From an uncultured Porphyromonadaceae bacterium (lineage in GTDB: Bacteria; Bacteroidota; Bacteroidia; Bacteroidales; Muribaculaceae): a DNA stretch of 64,000 nt. The position numbers and the translations under genes are program-made. The notes beneath the pieces were generated by a model. The model was given only the letters and a program-made list of their open reading frames with translations. It had not been told where the DNA came from and did not search any database. Position 1 is the stretch's first letter; every line of letters starts with the position of its first letter. The DNA lies in NCBI GenBank assembly GCA_900544305.1, contig UQUV01000013.1, forward strand, positions 1 through 64,000, given 5' to 3'. Below are positions 24,434 through 33,975 of this stretch, piece after piece.

Positions 24434-25204
24434 ATGCAGAAAGTAAAACCAAAAAAGTTCTTAGGTCAGCATTTTCTAACGGACTTGTCAGTTGCAGAGC
24501 GTATTGCCGATACGCTGAAGGATTATGTTGGTACGCCGGTCCTGGAAGTTGGGCCGGGAATGGGTGTACTTACACAGTATTTGATAGCAAAGGGCCACGA
24601 CCTGAAAGTGGTGGAGCTCGACCGGGAGTCGGTGGACTATCTTCATGCCAATTTCCCCGAATTGGAGGGGGAAGTGATTGGTGAGGACTTCTTGCAGCTC
24701 GACCTTGCTTCTATGTATGACGGACAATTTTGTATTATTGGTAACTATCCCTACAATATCTCGTCGCAGATTTTTTTCAAGGTGCTTGACTATCGCGACC
24801 AGGTAGTGTGCTGTAGCGGTATGCTTCAGAAAGAAGTGGCGGAGCGTATTGCAGCAGGTCCGGGATCCAAGACCTACGGTATTCTGTCGGTGCTTTTGCA
24901 GGCATGGTACGACATTGAATATCTGTTTACCGTTTCCGAACACGTGTTCAATCCGCCTCCAAAGGTCAAGTCGGGAGTTATCCGCCTGGTTCGTAACAAT
25001 GTGCGCGAATTGGGATGCGATGAATCCATGTTCAAGACCATCGTCAAACTGTCTTTCGGACAACGCCGCAAGACGCTTCGCAATTCCTTGCGCTCGTTTG
25101 CCAAGAATCCGGAAGTGCTTACCGACGAAATTTTCAACAAGCGCCCCGAACAGCTTTCGGTGGCAGAATTTATCCGTTTGACCAACCTGTTGAAAGGAGA
25201 GTAG
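24434..25204 (+). CDS. rsmA: 16S rRNA dimethyladenosine transferase
   Basis: A 256-aa RsmA/KsgA enzyme that methylates the two adjacent adenines near the 3' end of 16S rRNA during small-subunit assembly. It shows the family start KPKKFLGQHFL, SAM motif I (EVGPGMGVLTQ), the target-base motif N104-Y-P-Y (a common variant of NPPY), and the end FGQRRKTLRNSLR. Length is normal. The mgtE start follows its stop after 3 nt, so the two genes share a transcript, as in many Bacteroidota. Confidence 0.95.
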   Translation: MQKVKPKKFLGQHFLTDLSVAERIADTLKDYVGTPVLEVGPGMGVLTQYLIAKGHDLKVVELDRESVDYLHANFPELEGEVIGEDFLQLDLASMYDGQFCIIGNYPYNISSQIFFKVLDYRDQVVCCSGMLQKEVAERIAAGPGSKTYGILSVLLQAWYDIEYLFTVSEHVFNPPPKVKSGVIRLVRNNVRELGCDESMFKTIVKLSFGQRRKTLRNSLRSFAKNPEVLTDEIFNKRPEQLSVAEFIRLTNLLKGE

Positions 25205-25207
25205 GTT

Positions 25208-26557
25208 ATGAAAGAGTTTACAGAAGACTTTCTCAAAGAGATTGAGGAACTGATATCGCAGGCCGACGGCAAGAAGGTGCGCGAACTGCTCAACGACTTC
25301 CACCCGGCCGACATTGCGGAACTTATACAGCATCTGGATTATCCGGAGGCTGAATTTATCGTGTCGCTGCTCGACGGCGATATGGCTGCCGACACGTTGA
25401 TGGAGTTGGACGAAGATGTCCGGCACCAATTGCTCGAAAACATTCCGAACAAGGATATCGCCAAGCACTTCGTCGAACACTTGGATACCGACGATGCCGT
25501 TGACTTGCTTCAGGAACTTGACAAGGAGGACCAGGAAGAGGTGCTCTCCCATGTGGACGACGTGGAACAGGCTGGGTCGATTATCGACTTGATGAAGTAT
25601 GACGACGACACTGCCGGTAGTATCATGGGCACCGAAATGATTGTTGTTAATGAAAACTGGAGCATGCCCGAGTGCGTGAAGCGCATGCGCGAGCAGGCTG
25701 AAGATATGGACGAGATTTTCAATGTCTATGTCGTGGACGACGACAACAAGCTCCGAGGCATTCTTCCGTTGAAAAAACTGATTACCCATCCGTCGGTTTC
25801 CAAAATCAAGCATGTGATGACTACCGACCCCTTCTATGTAAAGGCCGACGACCCGATTGACGAGGTGGTGCTTGATTTTGAAAAATATAATCTGGCCGTT
25901 ATGCCGGTCATTGATTCCATTGGACGCCTTGTCGGCCGTATTACCTTCGACGACGTCATGGATGAAGCCCGCGAACAGACCGAACGCGACTACCAGTTGG
26001 CATCCGGTCTCTCCGGTGACGTTGAAACCAGCGACAAACTTCTCGACCAGACCAAGGCACGCCTGCCGTGGCTGCTCATCGGTATGATTGGTGGTTTGTC
26101 AAACTCTTTGATTTTGGGCAACTTCGAGTCGAATCTGGCCATGAATCCCGCCATGGCACTGTTCATTCCGCTTATCGGCGGTACGGGCGGAAATGTCGGC
26201 ATTCAGTCGTCGGCCATTGTGGTGCAGGGTCTTGCCAACGGTTCGCTGGAACTGCGCAATTCCGCCAAGCAGATTTTCAAGGAAATGGGCGTGGCGCTCA
26301 TCAACGCCTGCATCATTTCGCTGCTCGTGTTTGCCTACAACTTTTTCTTCTTTCATCCCAGCATACAGACAACGATTTCCGTGTCGGTGTCGCTCTTTGC
26401 GGTGGTGATGTTTGCCGCCATTTTCGGCACATTCGTACCGCTGACGCTGGAGAAGCTGAAAGTTGACCCTGCCATTGCCACCGGTCCGTTCATCACCATT
26501 ACGAACGACATTATCGGCATGATGATTTACATGGGCGTGTGCACGGCATTGATGTAA
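25208..26557 (+). CDS. mgtE: MgtE magnesium transporter
   Basis: A 449-aa protein with the MgtE N-domain (ADIAELIQHLDYPEAEFIVSLL), two CBS domains (about 135-260; AGSIMGTEMI, LAVMPVIDSIGRLVGRITFDDVMDEA) and five C-terminal membrane spans with the ion-path motifs MNPAMALFIPLIGGTGGNVGIQ and ITNDIIGMMIYMG. It takes up Mg2+; the N and CBS domains close the pore when cytosolic Mg2+ is high. It is coupled to rsmA. Confidence 0.95.
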   Translation: MKEFTEDFLKEIEELISQADGKKVRELLNDFHPADIAELIQHLDYPEAEFIVSLLDGDMAADTLMELDEDVRHQLLENIPNKDIAKHFVEHLDTDDAVDLLQELDKEDQEEVLSHVDDVEQAGSIIDLMKYDDDTAGSIMGTEMIVVNENWSMPECVKRMREQAEDMDEIFNVYVVDDDNKLRGILPLKKLITHPSVSKIKHVMTTDPFYVKADDPIDEVVLDFEKYNLAVMPVIDSIGRLVGRITFDDVMDEAREQTERDYQLASGLSGDVETSDKLLDQTKARLPWLLIGMIGGLSNSLILGNFESNLAMNPAMALFIPLIGGTGGNVGIQSSAIVVQGLANGSLELRNSAKQIFKEMGVALINACIISLLVFAYNFFFFHPSIQTTISVSVSLFAVVMFAAIFGTFVPLTLEKLKVDPAIATGPFITITNDIIGMMIYMGVCTALM

Positions 26558-26611
26558 CATTTAAACAGAGAAAATAATTCAAACTACGTTTAACTCATAT
26601 TTTAATAGAAA

Positions 26612-27808
26612 ATGGCAAAAGTCTTAATTATTGGGGCTGGCGGTGTAGGTACCGTAGTGGCGCACAAATGTGCCCAAAATCCCGATGTGTTCAACGAGAT
26701 TGTACTCGCTTCGCGCACAAAGAGCAAATGCGACGATATTGCAAAAGCCATCGGCAAGGACAATATCGTGACCGACTCTGTTGATGCCGACAGCGTGCCT
26801 CAATTGGTTGAGCTGTTCAAGAAACACCAACCTGACATCGTCATCAACGTGGCGCTTCCTTATCAGGATTTGACAATTATGGACGCTTGTCTGGAATGTG
26901 GTGTAAACTATCTTGACACGGCCAATTATGAGCCGCTTGATGAAGCCAAATATCAGTATAGCTGGCAGTGGGCGTATAAGGACCGCTTCGAAAAGGCCGG
27001 TTTGACGGCAATTCTCGGCTGCGGTTTCGACCCGGGCGTTTCGGGCGTATATACCGCTTATGCCGCCAAACATTATTTCTCGGAAATGGAGCATCTCGAC
27101 ATTGTAGACTGCAATGCGGGTAACCACGGCAAGGCTTTCGCCACCAACTTCAATCCGGAAATCAATATCCGTGAGATTACACAACGCGGAAAATACTATG
27201 AAAACGGCGAATGGAAGGAAACTGACCCGCTGTCGGTTCACAAGCCGCTTACGTATCCGAACATCGGTCCGCGCGAATCCTATCTGATGTATCACGAAGA
27301 GCTGGAAAGCCTGGTGAAGAACTACCCGACACTGAAACGCGCACGTTTCTGGATGACTTTCGGACAGGAATACCTCACACACCTGCGCGTGATTCAGGAC
27401 ATCGGCATGGCAAGCATCAAGCCGATTGTCTACAACGGCATGGAAATCGTGCCTATCCAGTTCCTGAAGGCCGTGTTGCCTAATCCGAAGGAGTTGGGAG
27501 CCAACTATACCGGCGAAACATCCATCGGCTGCCGCATCAGCGGTAAGGGTAAGGACGGAAAACCGATGACCTACTACGTCTACAACAACTGTTCGCACCA
27601 TGCCGCATACGAAGAAACCGGCATGCAGGCCGTAAGCTACACGACAGGTGTTCCGGCCATGATTGGTGCGATGATGTTCCTCAAAGGTCTTTGGAAACGT
27701 CCGGGCGTATGGAATGTGGAAGAGTTCGATCCGGATCCATTCATGGAACAGCTCAACATCCACGGTCTGCCCTGGCACGAAATCATCAACGGCGACTTGG
27801 AAGTATAG
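26612..27808 (+). CDS. Carboxynorspermidine synthase (saccharopine-dehydrogenase family)
   Basis: A 398-aa NAD(P)-dependent enzyme with N-terminal Rossmann motif IGAGGVGTVVAHKCA and the family regions GVNYLDTANYEP and LGCGFDPGVSGVYTAYA. Length and motifs fit carboxynorspermidine/carboxyspermidine dehydrogenase, which makes the carboxy-polyamine precursor from aspartate semialdehyde and a diamine in the alternative spermidine pathway used by Bacteroidetes. Other saccharopine-dehydrogenase-like activities cannot be excluded. It follows mgtE by 54 nt and ends at a clear terminator. Confidence 0.85.
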   Translation: MAKVLIIGAGGVGTVVAHKCAQNPDVFNEIVLASRTKSKCDDIAKAIGKDNIVTDSVDADSVPQLVELFKKHQPDIVINVALPYQDLTIMDACLECGVNYLDTANYEPLDEAKYQYSWQWAYKDRFEKAGLTAILGCGFDPGVSGVYTAYAAKHYFSEMEHLDIVDCNAGNHGKAFATNFNPEINIREITQRGKYYENGEWKETDPLSVHKPLTYPNIGPRESYLMYHEELESLVKNYPTLKRARFWMTFGQEYLTHLRVIQDIGMASIKPIVYNGMEIVPIQFLKAVLPNPKELGANYTGETSIGCRISGKGKDGKPMTYYVYNNCSHHAAYEETGMQAVSYTTGVPAMIGAMMFLKGLWKRPGVWNVEEFDPDPFMEQLNIHGLPWHEIINGDLEV

Positions 27809-27843
27809 TTGTTAAGATATTAAGATTTTGTAACATTATTGGT

Positions 27844-27880
27844 GAGCAGGAACAAAATATGTTTCTGCTCTCTTTTGTTT
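27844..27880 (+). terminator. Terminator after carboxynorspermidine synthase
   Basis: GAGCAGGAACA (27844-27854) pairs with 27860-27870 (one G-T pair) and runs into TCTTTTGTTT. Confidence 0.8.
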
Positions 27881-28015
27881 TGTATTGTCGATTAGATAGT
27901 TAATTCCTGAATTGGTTTGGCGGTTTTTAGTGAATTTTGATTGTTAAAAATTTGTTATCAAATTGTAATAAAAGAAACAGACCTTTGTGCCCGAAAAAAT
28001 ACTAACTGATTTTTT

Positions 28016-31000
28016 ATGGGTAAAAAAGAAAACAATCAATTCAATCTCAGCCGTAAGCTGGTGCTTTCTGCAACTGTGGTTTCATTGTTGTGCGGAGCAG
28101 GAACAGCGACAGCCAATGCAGCGGCTGAACCGCAATTGAAGGAATCTGCAATTTCTTTATTGACAGTTAAAGGAATTGTCACTGATGAGAATGGTAACCC
28201 TATCATCGGTGCAAATGTAGTGGAACAGGGCGATAATGCCCATGGAGTGGTTACTGACATTGACGGTAAATTCGTGCTGAAAATGTCGAAGGATTCAAAA
28301 GTTCAGGTTTCCTATTTGGGTTACAAGACTCAATTGTTGGCTCCGTCTGCTGAAATGACGGTGGTGATGGTTGAGGACAATGCTCTCGACGAAGTTGTTG
28401 TAGTCGGTTATGGTGTTCAGAAGAAAGTGAATCTGACCGGTGCCGTTGCTGTTGTCGATGTTGACAAGGCGTTGGAGGCAAAACCGGTAATGGACTTGTC
28501 AAAATCATTGCAGGGCGTTGTTCCGGGCTTGACTATTACAAATACAAACGGTAATATCAACGGACAGCCGTCTATGCAAATCCGCGGTATGGGTACGTTG
28601 ACCGGTGACGGCGGCACTCCATTGTTTGTGGTCGACGGAGTTCAGATGAACGACGTTTCTTTGCTGAATCCTCAAGATATTGCCTCTATTTCGGTGTTGA
28701 AAGATGCGGCTTCTTCATCAATATATGGTTCGCGTGCGGCTTTCGGTGTAATTTTGATTACAACCAAATCCGGTAAAAAGAACGAAAAAGCGACTATCAA
28801 CTATGCCAACAATTTTTCATGGGACCAACCGACGATTCTTCCCGATTATCCGGATGTGCCGACTCAGTTGATTGCCATGAACGATGCCGCTGTCCGTATC
28901 GGTGCAGCTACCAACTTGTTCGGTATGGATTTTAATGAAATGCTTCCTTATGCCATTGCCTGGAAAGAGCAGAACGGCGGCAAAAAAGCCGGCTATCGCG
29001 AAATGCGTCCGTATGTGAGCATGGATAATGTCGGTGACTATTATGTCAATCCCGACGGTTCCGGTGCAATGTATTATGCCGACTGGGATGTTGTTGACAT
29101 CATGTTCCGCGACTGGACTCCTTCGCAAAGCCATAATGTGAACATCCAGGGCTCTACCGACAAGACTTCCTATTATCTTTCTTTCGGTTTTGACAAGAAA
29201 GAAGGTGTAATGACGTTTAATCCTGATGAGGTTAAGCGTTATACGGTGAACGCTAATGTGACAAGCGATGTGACAGACTGGTTGCAGGTGGGTACAAGAA
29301 CGGCTTATTCAAACCGTACATATACGACTCCGAACACACAGCGCAGCACATATCTTTATATGTGGCGTTGGGGTAGCTTCTTCGGTCCTTACGGAACGGT
29401 GAACGGAACAGACTTCCGTAACGATATTGCCTATCGTAAACAGGCCGGTGACAGCGAAACTGAATCTTCTTTATTCCGCATTACAGGTTTTGCGAAAGCG
29501 GATTTGTACGACGGACTGACATTGAATGCCGACTATACGTACGAAGTGAACAATGTGCTTGTCGACAATGTGGGGCTGCCGGTAGAAAGCTATGACAGTT
29601 GGGGCGGCAATATCGCAAATCCTTCTACGGTGGCTTCTTCTTCATGGCTGTATCAGGAAAGCGACAAGAATACGAAATATACCTTCAATGCTTATGCCAA
29701 CTATCTGTTTGACATTAATGACGAACACAACTTCAACATTATGGCAGGTGCTACTGCCGAAGGTGGAACAACAGTCTGGCATGCGGCACAGCAATATGAC
29801 TTGCTAAACCCGAACCAGCCGGAGTTTGACCTTGCGACAGGTACGCAGACAGTTTATGGCGGTCACTCTCATTGGGCTACTGCCGGATATTTCGGCCGTA
29901 TTAACTACGATTGGAAAGGTTTGTGGCTGTTGGAAATGAACGGCCGTTTTGACGGTTCTTCCCGCTTCCCAGCTCACAGCCGTTGGGGATTCTTCCCTTC
30001 CGGTTCAGTAGGTTACCGTTTCTCTGAAGAAAACTATTTCGAACCATTGCGCAGCGTTGTCAGCAACGGTAAGCTGCGTGCTTCTTTCGGTGCAATCGGT
30101 AATGAAGCCATCGGTAGTCAGAACCTGTTTATTTCAACAATCGGCAGCACTACCGTCGACTGGATTGACCCGGAAACCGGCAACAAGATGTCAGGTTTCG
30201 GCATTCCGTCACTGGTTTCCAAAACATTGACATGGGAACGTGTGGAAACGCTTGATTTGGGTATTGACCTTGGTTTCTTCAACAATACATTGTCCTTGGG
30301 ATTCGATTGGTATCAACGCTATACGAAAGACATGCTGGCTCCGGGCGAGGTGAAGCCGGGCATGCTGGGTGTGTCGGCTCCGAAAACGAATGCAGGTTCT
30401 TTGAGAACTCGCGGTTGGGAATTGTCGGTTGACTACCGCAACCGCTTCGGCGAAGTTGACGTTTACGGAAACTTCAATATCGGCGACTATGAAACATACG
30501 TAATGCAGTGGAAGAACGATACAGGTATCCTTTCTTCCTATTATTCAGGCCAACGTATTGGTGACATCTGGGGTTTTGAAACAGACCGTCTGTTCAAGAA
30601 GGAAGACTTTACATACGATAGCGAAGGCAATGTCACAGGTTATGCTCCTAATGTGGCCAGCCAGGAGAAATTGCAGAGCGGCAATTTTGTGTTCGGCCCC
30701 GGTGATATCAAATTTAAGGATTTGGACGGCAACGGCGTTATTGATGGTGGTAAGAGCACAGCAACCGATCATGGCGACTTGACAGTTATAGGTAACCGTA
30801 CTCCGCGCTACCAGTATAGCTTCCGTTTGGGTGCTGCATGGAAAGGTTTTGACATCGATATGTACTTCCAGGGTGTTGGAAAATGGCAGCAGTGGACCAC
30901 TTCGGCATTCGTCATTCCGTTTGCCCGTGGTGTGGACGGTATCTATGCAAACATGACAGACTACTATACTCCGGAAAACGAAAACTACAATGCGTTCTAT

Positions 31001-31339
31001 CCGCGTATGTATAGCGGTAACGGTGCAAGCGGAAATATTTCCGGCATCGGTTATGGACGCAATAACTTCTATCCGCAGTCACGCTATCTGCTCGACCGCT
31101 CATACTTGCGTTTCAAAACCCTTACAGTCGGTTATACTATTCCGAATAAGTTGACAAAGAAGGTGTTTATTGAAAACCTGAGAGTATATTTCACGGCAAA
31201 CAACTTGTGTGAACTTATCAATAACAGCTTTGCACCGCTTGACCCGGAAATCGACGGAACAGTCGGTACGGACGGTTCTTGGGGACGTACGGACCCATAT
31301 ACAAGATCTATGTCAGGTGGTATTCAAGTAACATTCTAA
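28016..31339 (+). CDS. SusC-like TonB-linked outer-membrane receptor
   Basis: A 1107-aa SusC/RagA protein: a long signal region (1-40), a carboxypeptidase-like regulatory domain (VKGIVTDENGNPIIGANVVEQGD to YLGYKTQ, about 50-115), a TonB-box-like DEVVVVGYG, the plug (KSLQGVVPGLTITNTNG, QIRGMGTL, LFVVDGVQM, LKDAASSSIYGSRAAFGVILITTK) and a 22-strand barrel ending in a Phe residue (GGIQVTF). These imports, powered by TonB, bring glycans or peptides across the outer membrane with a SusD lid, encoded 17 nt downstream. No glycoside hydrolase, sulfatase or regulator is adjacent, so the substrate is unknown. Confidence 0.9.
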   Translation: MGKKENNQFNLSRKLVLSATVVSLLCGAGTATANAAAEPQLKESAISLLTVKGIVTDENGNPIIGANVVEQGDNAHGVVTDIDGKFVLKMSKDSKVQVSYLGYKTQLLAPSAEMTVVMVEDNALDEVVVVGYGVQKKVNLTGAVAVVDVDKALEAKPVMDLSKSLQGVVPGLTITNTNGNINGQPSMQIRGMGTLTGDGGTPLFVVDGVQMNDVSLLNPQDIASISVLKDAASSSIYGSRAAFGVILITTKSGKKNEKATINYANNFSWDQPTILPDYPDVPTQLIAMNDAAVRIGAATNLFGMDFNEMLPYAIAWKEQNGGKKAGYREMRPYVSMDNVGDYYVNPDGSGAMYYADWDVVDIMFRDWTPSQSHNVNIQGSTDKTSYYLSFGFDKKEGVMTFNPDEVKRYTVNANVTSDVTDWLQVGTRTAYSNRTYTTPNTQRSTYLYMWRWGSFFGPYGTVNGTDFRNDIAYRKQAGDSETESSLFRITGFAKADLYDGLTLNADYTYEVNNVLVDNVGLPVESYDSWGGNIANPSTVASSSWLYQESDKNTKYTFNAYANYLFDINDEHNFNIMAGATAEGGTTVWHAAQQYDLLNPNQPEFDLATGTQTVYGGHSHWATAGYFGRINYDWKGLWLLEMNGRFDGSSRFPAHSRWGFFPSGSVGYRFSEENYFEPLRSVVSNGKLRASFGAIGNEAIGSQNLFISTIGSTTVDWIDPETGNKMSGFGIPSLVSKTLTWERVETLDLGIDLGFFNNTLSLGFDWYQRYTKDMLAPGEVKPGMLGVSAPKTNAGSLRTRGWELSVDYRNRFGEVDVYGNFNIGDYETYVMQWKNDTGILSSYYSGQRIGDIWGFETDRLFKKEDFTYDSEGNVTGYAPNVASQEKLQSGNFVFGPGDIKFKDLDGNGVIDGGKSTATDHGDLTVIGNRTPRYQYSFRLGAAWKGFDIDMYFQGVGKWQQWTTSAFVIPFARGVDGIYANMTDYYTPENENYNAFYPRMYSGNGASGNISGIGYGRNNFYPQSRYLLDRSYLRFKTLTVGYTIPNKLTKKVFIENLRVYFTANNLCELINNSFAPLDPEIDGTVGTDGSWGRTDPYTRSMSGGIQVTF

Positions 31340-31356
31340 TTTAATCAGGTAATAAA

Positions 31357-33063
31357 ATGAAAAAATCAAAGATATTTTTGGGCCTGTTGGCGGCTGTATT
31401 GATGTCAAGCTGTACGGATATGCTTGAAAAAGAGCCGTTGACTTCAAATGTGAACAACTCTTTATTCTGGGAGAATGTTGACAATTTGGAAGCCTATGCC
31501 AACGCTTTCTATAATCAGTTTGTGGGTTATAACGGCAAATTCTATACAACAACGATGACCGACGACCAGGTCACTTCCGGCTTCAAGACATGGACCTATA
31601 TCAATGTTCCTGCTTCCAGTTCCAACTGGACCGGACCTTGGACTGAAATCCGCCGTTCTAATGCCTACATCAACAGTATCAACAAATATGCGAACAGTGT
31701 TGATGTGGTGGAAAAGAACAAATGGATTGGTGTGGCACGTTTGATGCGTGCTTACCAATATTGGGATTTGGTCCGCAAATATGGCGACTGCTATTATACG
31801 GAAAAGGAACTTGACATTGACGATCCGGAACTTTACAGTGCCCGTCAGGACCGCGACGAAGTGATGGATAAGGTGTTGGAAGACTTGCAGTTTGCTTGCA
31901 ACAATATCCCGACGTCGTCTTCTAAAGTGCTTTGGTCGGCTGAAATGGCTCATGCAATGACAGCCCATATCTGTCTGTGGGAAGGAACGTTCCGTAAATA
32001 CCGTTCGACAGATGCACATCAGAAAGCTCCCGATTTGGAGGGTGCAAAGCGTTTCTTGGAGCAGGCTGTAGCTTCTTGCGAATTTATCATGAGCAGCGGT
32101 AACAACTATACGCTTTGCGATGAGTATAAGTCACTCTATAATTCGGAAACGCTTGTGGATAATCCTGAAATTATTTTCTGCAAGGAATACAAGACTAAGA
32201 TTTTGACTCACTCCTTGATTGCAAACACAAGTTCTTCTTCTGTTCAGTCGGGTATGACGAAAGATGCTTTTGACAGCTATTTGTTCCTCGACGGCAAGCC
32301 AAAGGCTACGACAAGCTACAATACGGATGATGCCGGTGTGATGAAGCTGTCGGTTACCGACAATAAGGAACACTTGAATATTACGGCCCAGCTGGCAGTT
32401 CGCGACAAGCGTCTGGCTCAGACTATCGACTCTGTGGTTTGCTACGGTGGCCGCGACTGGCCCCGCATGGCCGGCGATATGGGCATGAGTGCTTCCAGCG
32501 GTTATACAGTATGGAAATTCGACAATCTTTCTATTCCTTCTGAATTCAGACGTGCCGGCAACTATACGGCAGCGCCTGTATATTGGTTAGCTGTAATCTA
32601 TTTGAACTATGCCGAGGCTAAAGCTGAATTGGGAACTCTTACCCAGACAGACCTCGACAATACTGTCAACAAGTTGCGTAAACGTGCCGGATTGCCTGAT
32701 ATGGACATCAATCCCGAAGCCGATCCTGCCAATAACATGGGTGTGTCCAACCTGTTGTGGGAAATCCGCCGCGAACGCCGTTGCGAGTTGATGTTTGACG
32801 ATGATTTCCGTTATTGGGATCTTATCCGTTGGCACCAGTTGCATTTGCTTGACAATGGCAAATACCCGAACATCACTATCGGTGCGAACTTAAAGAACGA
32901 ACCGCAACCGGATTTGGAAAAAATCAAGCTGACAGCCGACAAGTATCTGGATGTTACTAACGGTATCCGTACTTATGAGTACAAACACTATTTCTATCCG
33001 ATACCGAGCGGTGAGATAACGTTGAATCCTAATCTTGGTCAGAATCCGGGTTGGGAAGAATGA
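31357..33063 (+). CDS. SusD/RagB-family substrate-binding lipoprotein
   Basis: A 568-aa lipoprotein with signal and lipobox MSSC (Cys about 19), the SusD N-terminal region (FWENVDNLEAYANAFYNQF), TPR-like helices, and the C-terminal hallmark NYAEAKAELG...VNKLRKRAGLP and EIRRERRCELMFDDDFRYWDLIRWH. It sits on the cell surface as the lid of the SusC channel. It is co-transcribed with the 28016 gene and ends at a strong terminator. Confidence 0.9.
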   Translation: MKKSKIFLGLLAAVLMSSCTDMLEKEPLTSNVNNSLFWENVDNLEAYANAFYNQFVGYNGKFYTTTMTDDQVTSGFKTWTYINVPASSSNWTGPWTEIRRSNAYINSINKYANSVDVVEKNKWIGVARLMRAYQYWDLVRKYGDCYYTEKELDIDDPELYSARQDRDEVMDKVLEDLQFACNNIPTSSSKVLWSAEMAHAMTAHICLWEGTFRKYRSTDAHQKAPDLEGAKRFLEQAVASCEFIMSSGNNYTLCDEYKSLYNSETLVDNPEIIFCKEYKTKILTHSLIANTSSSSVQSGMTKDAFDSYLFLDGKPKATTSYNTDDAGVMKLSVTDNKEHLNITAQLAVRDKRLAQTIDSVVCYGGRDWPRMAGDMGMSASSGYTVWKFDNLSIPSEFRRAGNYTAAPVYWLAVIYLNYAEAKAELGTLTQTDLDNTVNKLRKRAGLPDMDINPEADPANNMGVSNLLWEIRRERRCELMFDDDFRYWDLIRWHQLHLLDNGKYPNITIGANLKNEPQPDLEKIKLTADKYLDVTNGIRTYEYKHYFYPIPSGEITLNPNLGQNPGWEE

Positions 33064-33084
33064 TGACTGTTTCTTATATATTTC

Positions 33085-33121
33085 ATTGTCCGTCCTTGTG
33101 GAAAGGGCGGGCAATGTTTTT
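33085..33121 (+). terminator. Terminator of the SusCD operon
   Basis: ATTGTCCGTCC (33085-33095) pairs with 33105-33115 (two G-T pairs) and is followed by GTTTTTA. Confidence 0.8.
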
Positions 33122-33141
33122 ATAGTGGGATAAAAAAACGC

Positions 33142-33170
33142 CAGCCTCCTGAACCGAGTTCGGGAGGCTG
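33142..33170 (-). terminator. Terminator of the zinc-ribbon/NIF3 operon (possibly bidirectional)
   Basis: CAGCCTCC-T-GAAC (33142-33154) pairs with 33158-33170 around CGA. On the minus strand it runs into GCGTTTTTTTA; on the plus strand into a weaker GTTTTA. Confidence 0.8.
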
Positions 33171-33201
33171 ACGCGTTTTATGGGGTTGATTGAAAATTCC
33201 G

Positions 33202-33972
33202 TTATACTGTTTCCGGTTCGCCGGCGAGTTCCGGGTCAATCATGATACGGCCGCAGTATTCGCAAACGATGATTTTCTTGTGCATCTTGATTTCCATCTG
33301 ACGCTGTGCCGGAATACGGTTGAAGCAACCGCCGCAAGCACCACGTTGGATAGTTACGATGCCCAGACCGTTGCGGGCGTTGCTACGGATACGCTTGAAA
33401 GCCTTGAGCAGACGCGGTTCGATGTCGGCTTCCACTTCTTTGGCGCGTACACGGAGCTTTTCTTCATCCTGTTTCGTTTCAGAGATGATTTCGTCGAGTT
33501 CCGATTTCTTTTCTTCGAGGATGTGCATCTTGTCGTCGAGGTTGCTTTCTGCAGCGGCAACATCCTGAAGTTTGCGGTCAGCCTGTTCGCTGTATTCGCG
33601 GATACGCTTTTCGCAGAGTTCGATTTCCAGTTGTTTGTAGCCGATTTCCTTGGCGAGGAAGTCGAATTCCTTGTTGTTGCGCACGTTGTTCTGTTGTTCC
33701 GAATATTTTGCAATTTCAGCTTGAGCCTGTTGGATTTCGATTTTCTTTGCGCTTACGCTCTTGCGCAGTTCTTCAGCCTCTTCCTTAAATTTGGCGATAC
33801 GGGTTTTCAAGCCTTCAATATCGTCCTCCAAGTCCTTCACTTCGAGAGGAAGCTCGCCGCGGAGAGTCTTGATACGGTCGATTTCCGATAACAGTGTCTG
33901 AAGGTCGTAAACGGCTTTAAGGCGTTCTTCGACAGTCAATTCTTTCTTTTCTTTAGTATTCTCTGTTGCCAT
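33202..33972 (-). CDS. Coiled-coil protein with C-terminal zinc ribbon (CT398-like)
   Basis: A 256-aa cytosolic protein: a long coiled coil rich in E, K and Q (about 15-195) and a C-terminal C4 zinc ribbon made of CGGC (in RGACGGCFNRIP) and CEYC (in IIVCEYCGRIM). This is the layout of the CT398/FlgN-like zinc-ribbon family, conserved in Bacteroidota and elsewhere, with no firmly known function. It lies 3 nt after the NIF3-family gene, a neighbourhood common in this phylum. Confidence 0.85.
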   Translation of the reverse strand: MATENTKEKKELTVEERLKAVYDLQTLLSEIDRIKTLRGELPLEVKDLEDDIEGLKTRIAKFKEEAEELRKSVSAKKIEIQQAQAEIAKYSEQQNNVRNNKEFDFLAKEIGYKQLEIELCEKRIREYSEQADRKLQDVAAAESNLDDKMHILEEKKSELDEIISETKQDEEKLRVRAKEVEADIEPRLLKAFKRIRSNARNGLGIVTIQRGACGGCFNRIPAQRQMEIKMHKKIIVCEYCGRIMIDPELAGEPETV

Positions 33973-33975
33973 AGC

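Noticed and set aside
24488..25813. A 441-codon open frame on the minus strand
   Set aside because: It is antisense to rsmA and mgtE, both of which have full family motifs; no promoter or motif supports the reverse frame.
26624..27778. A 384-codon open frame on the minus strand
   Set aside because: It mirrors the carboxynorspermidine synthase gene and has a composition typical of an antisense shadow.
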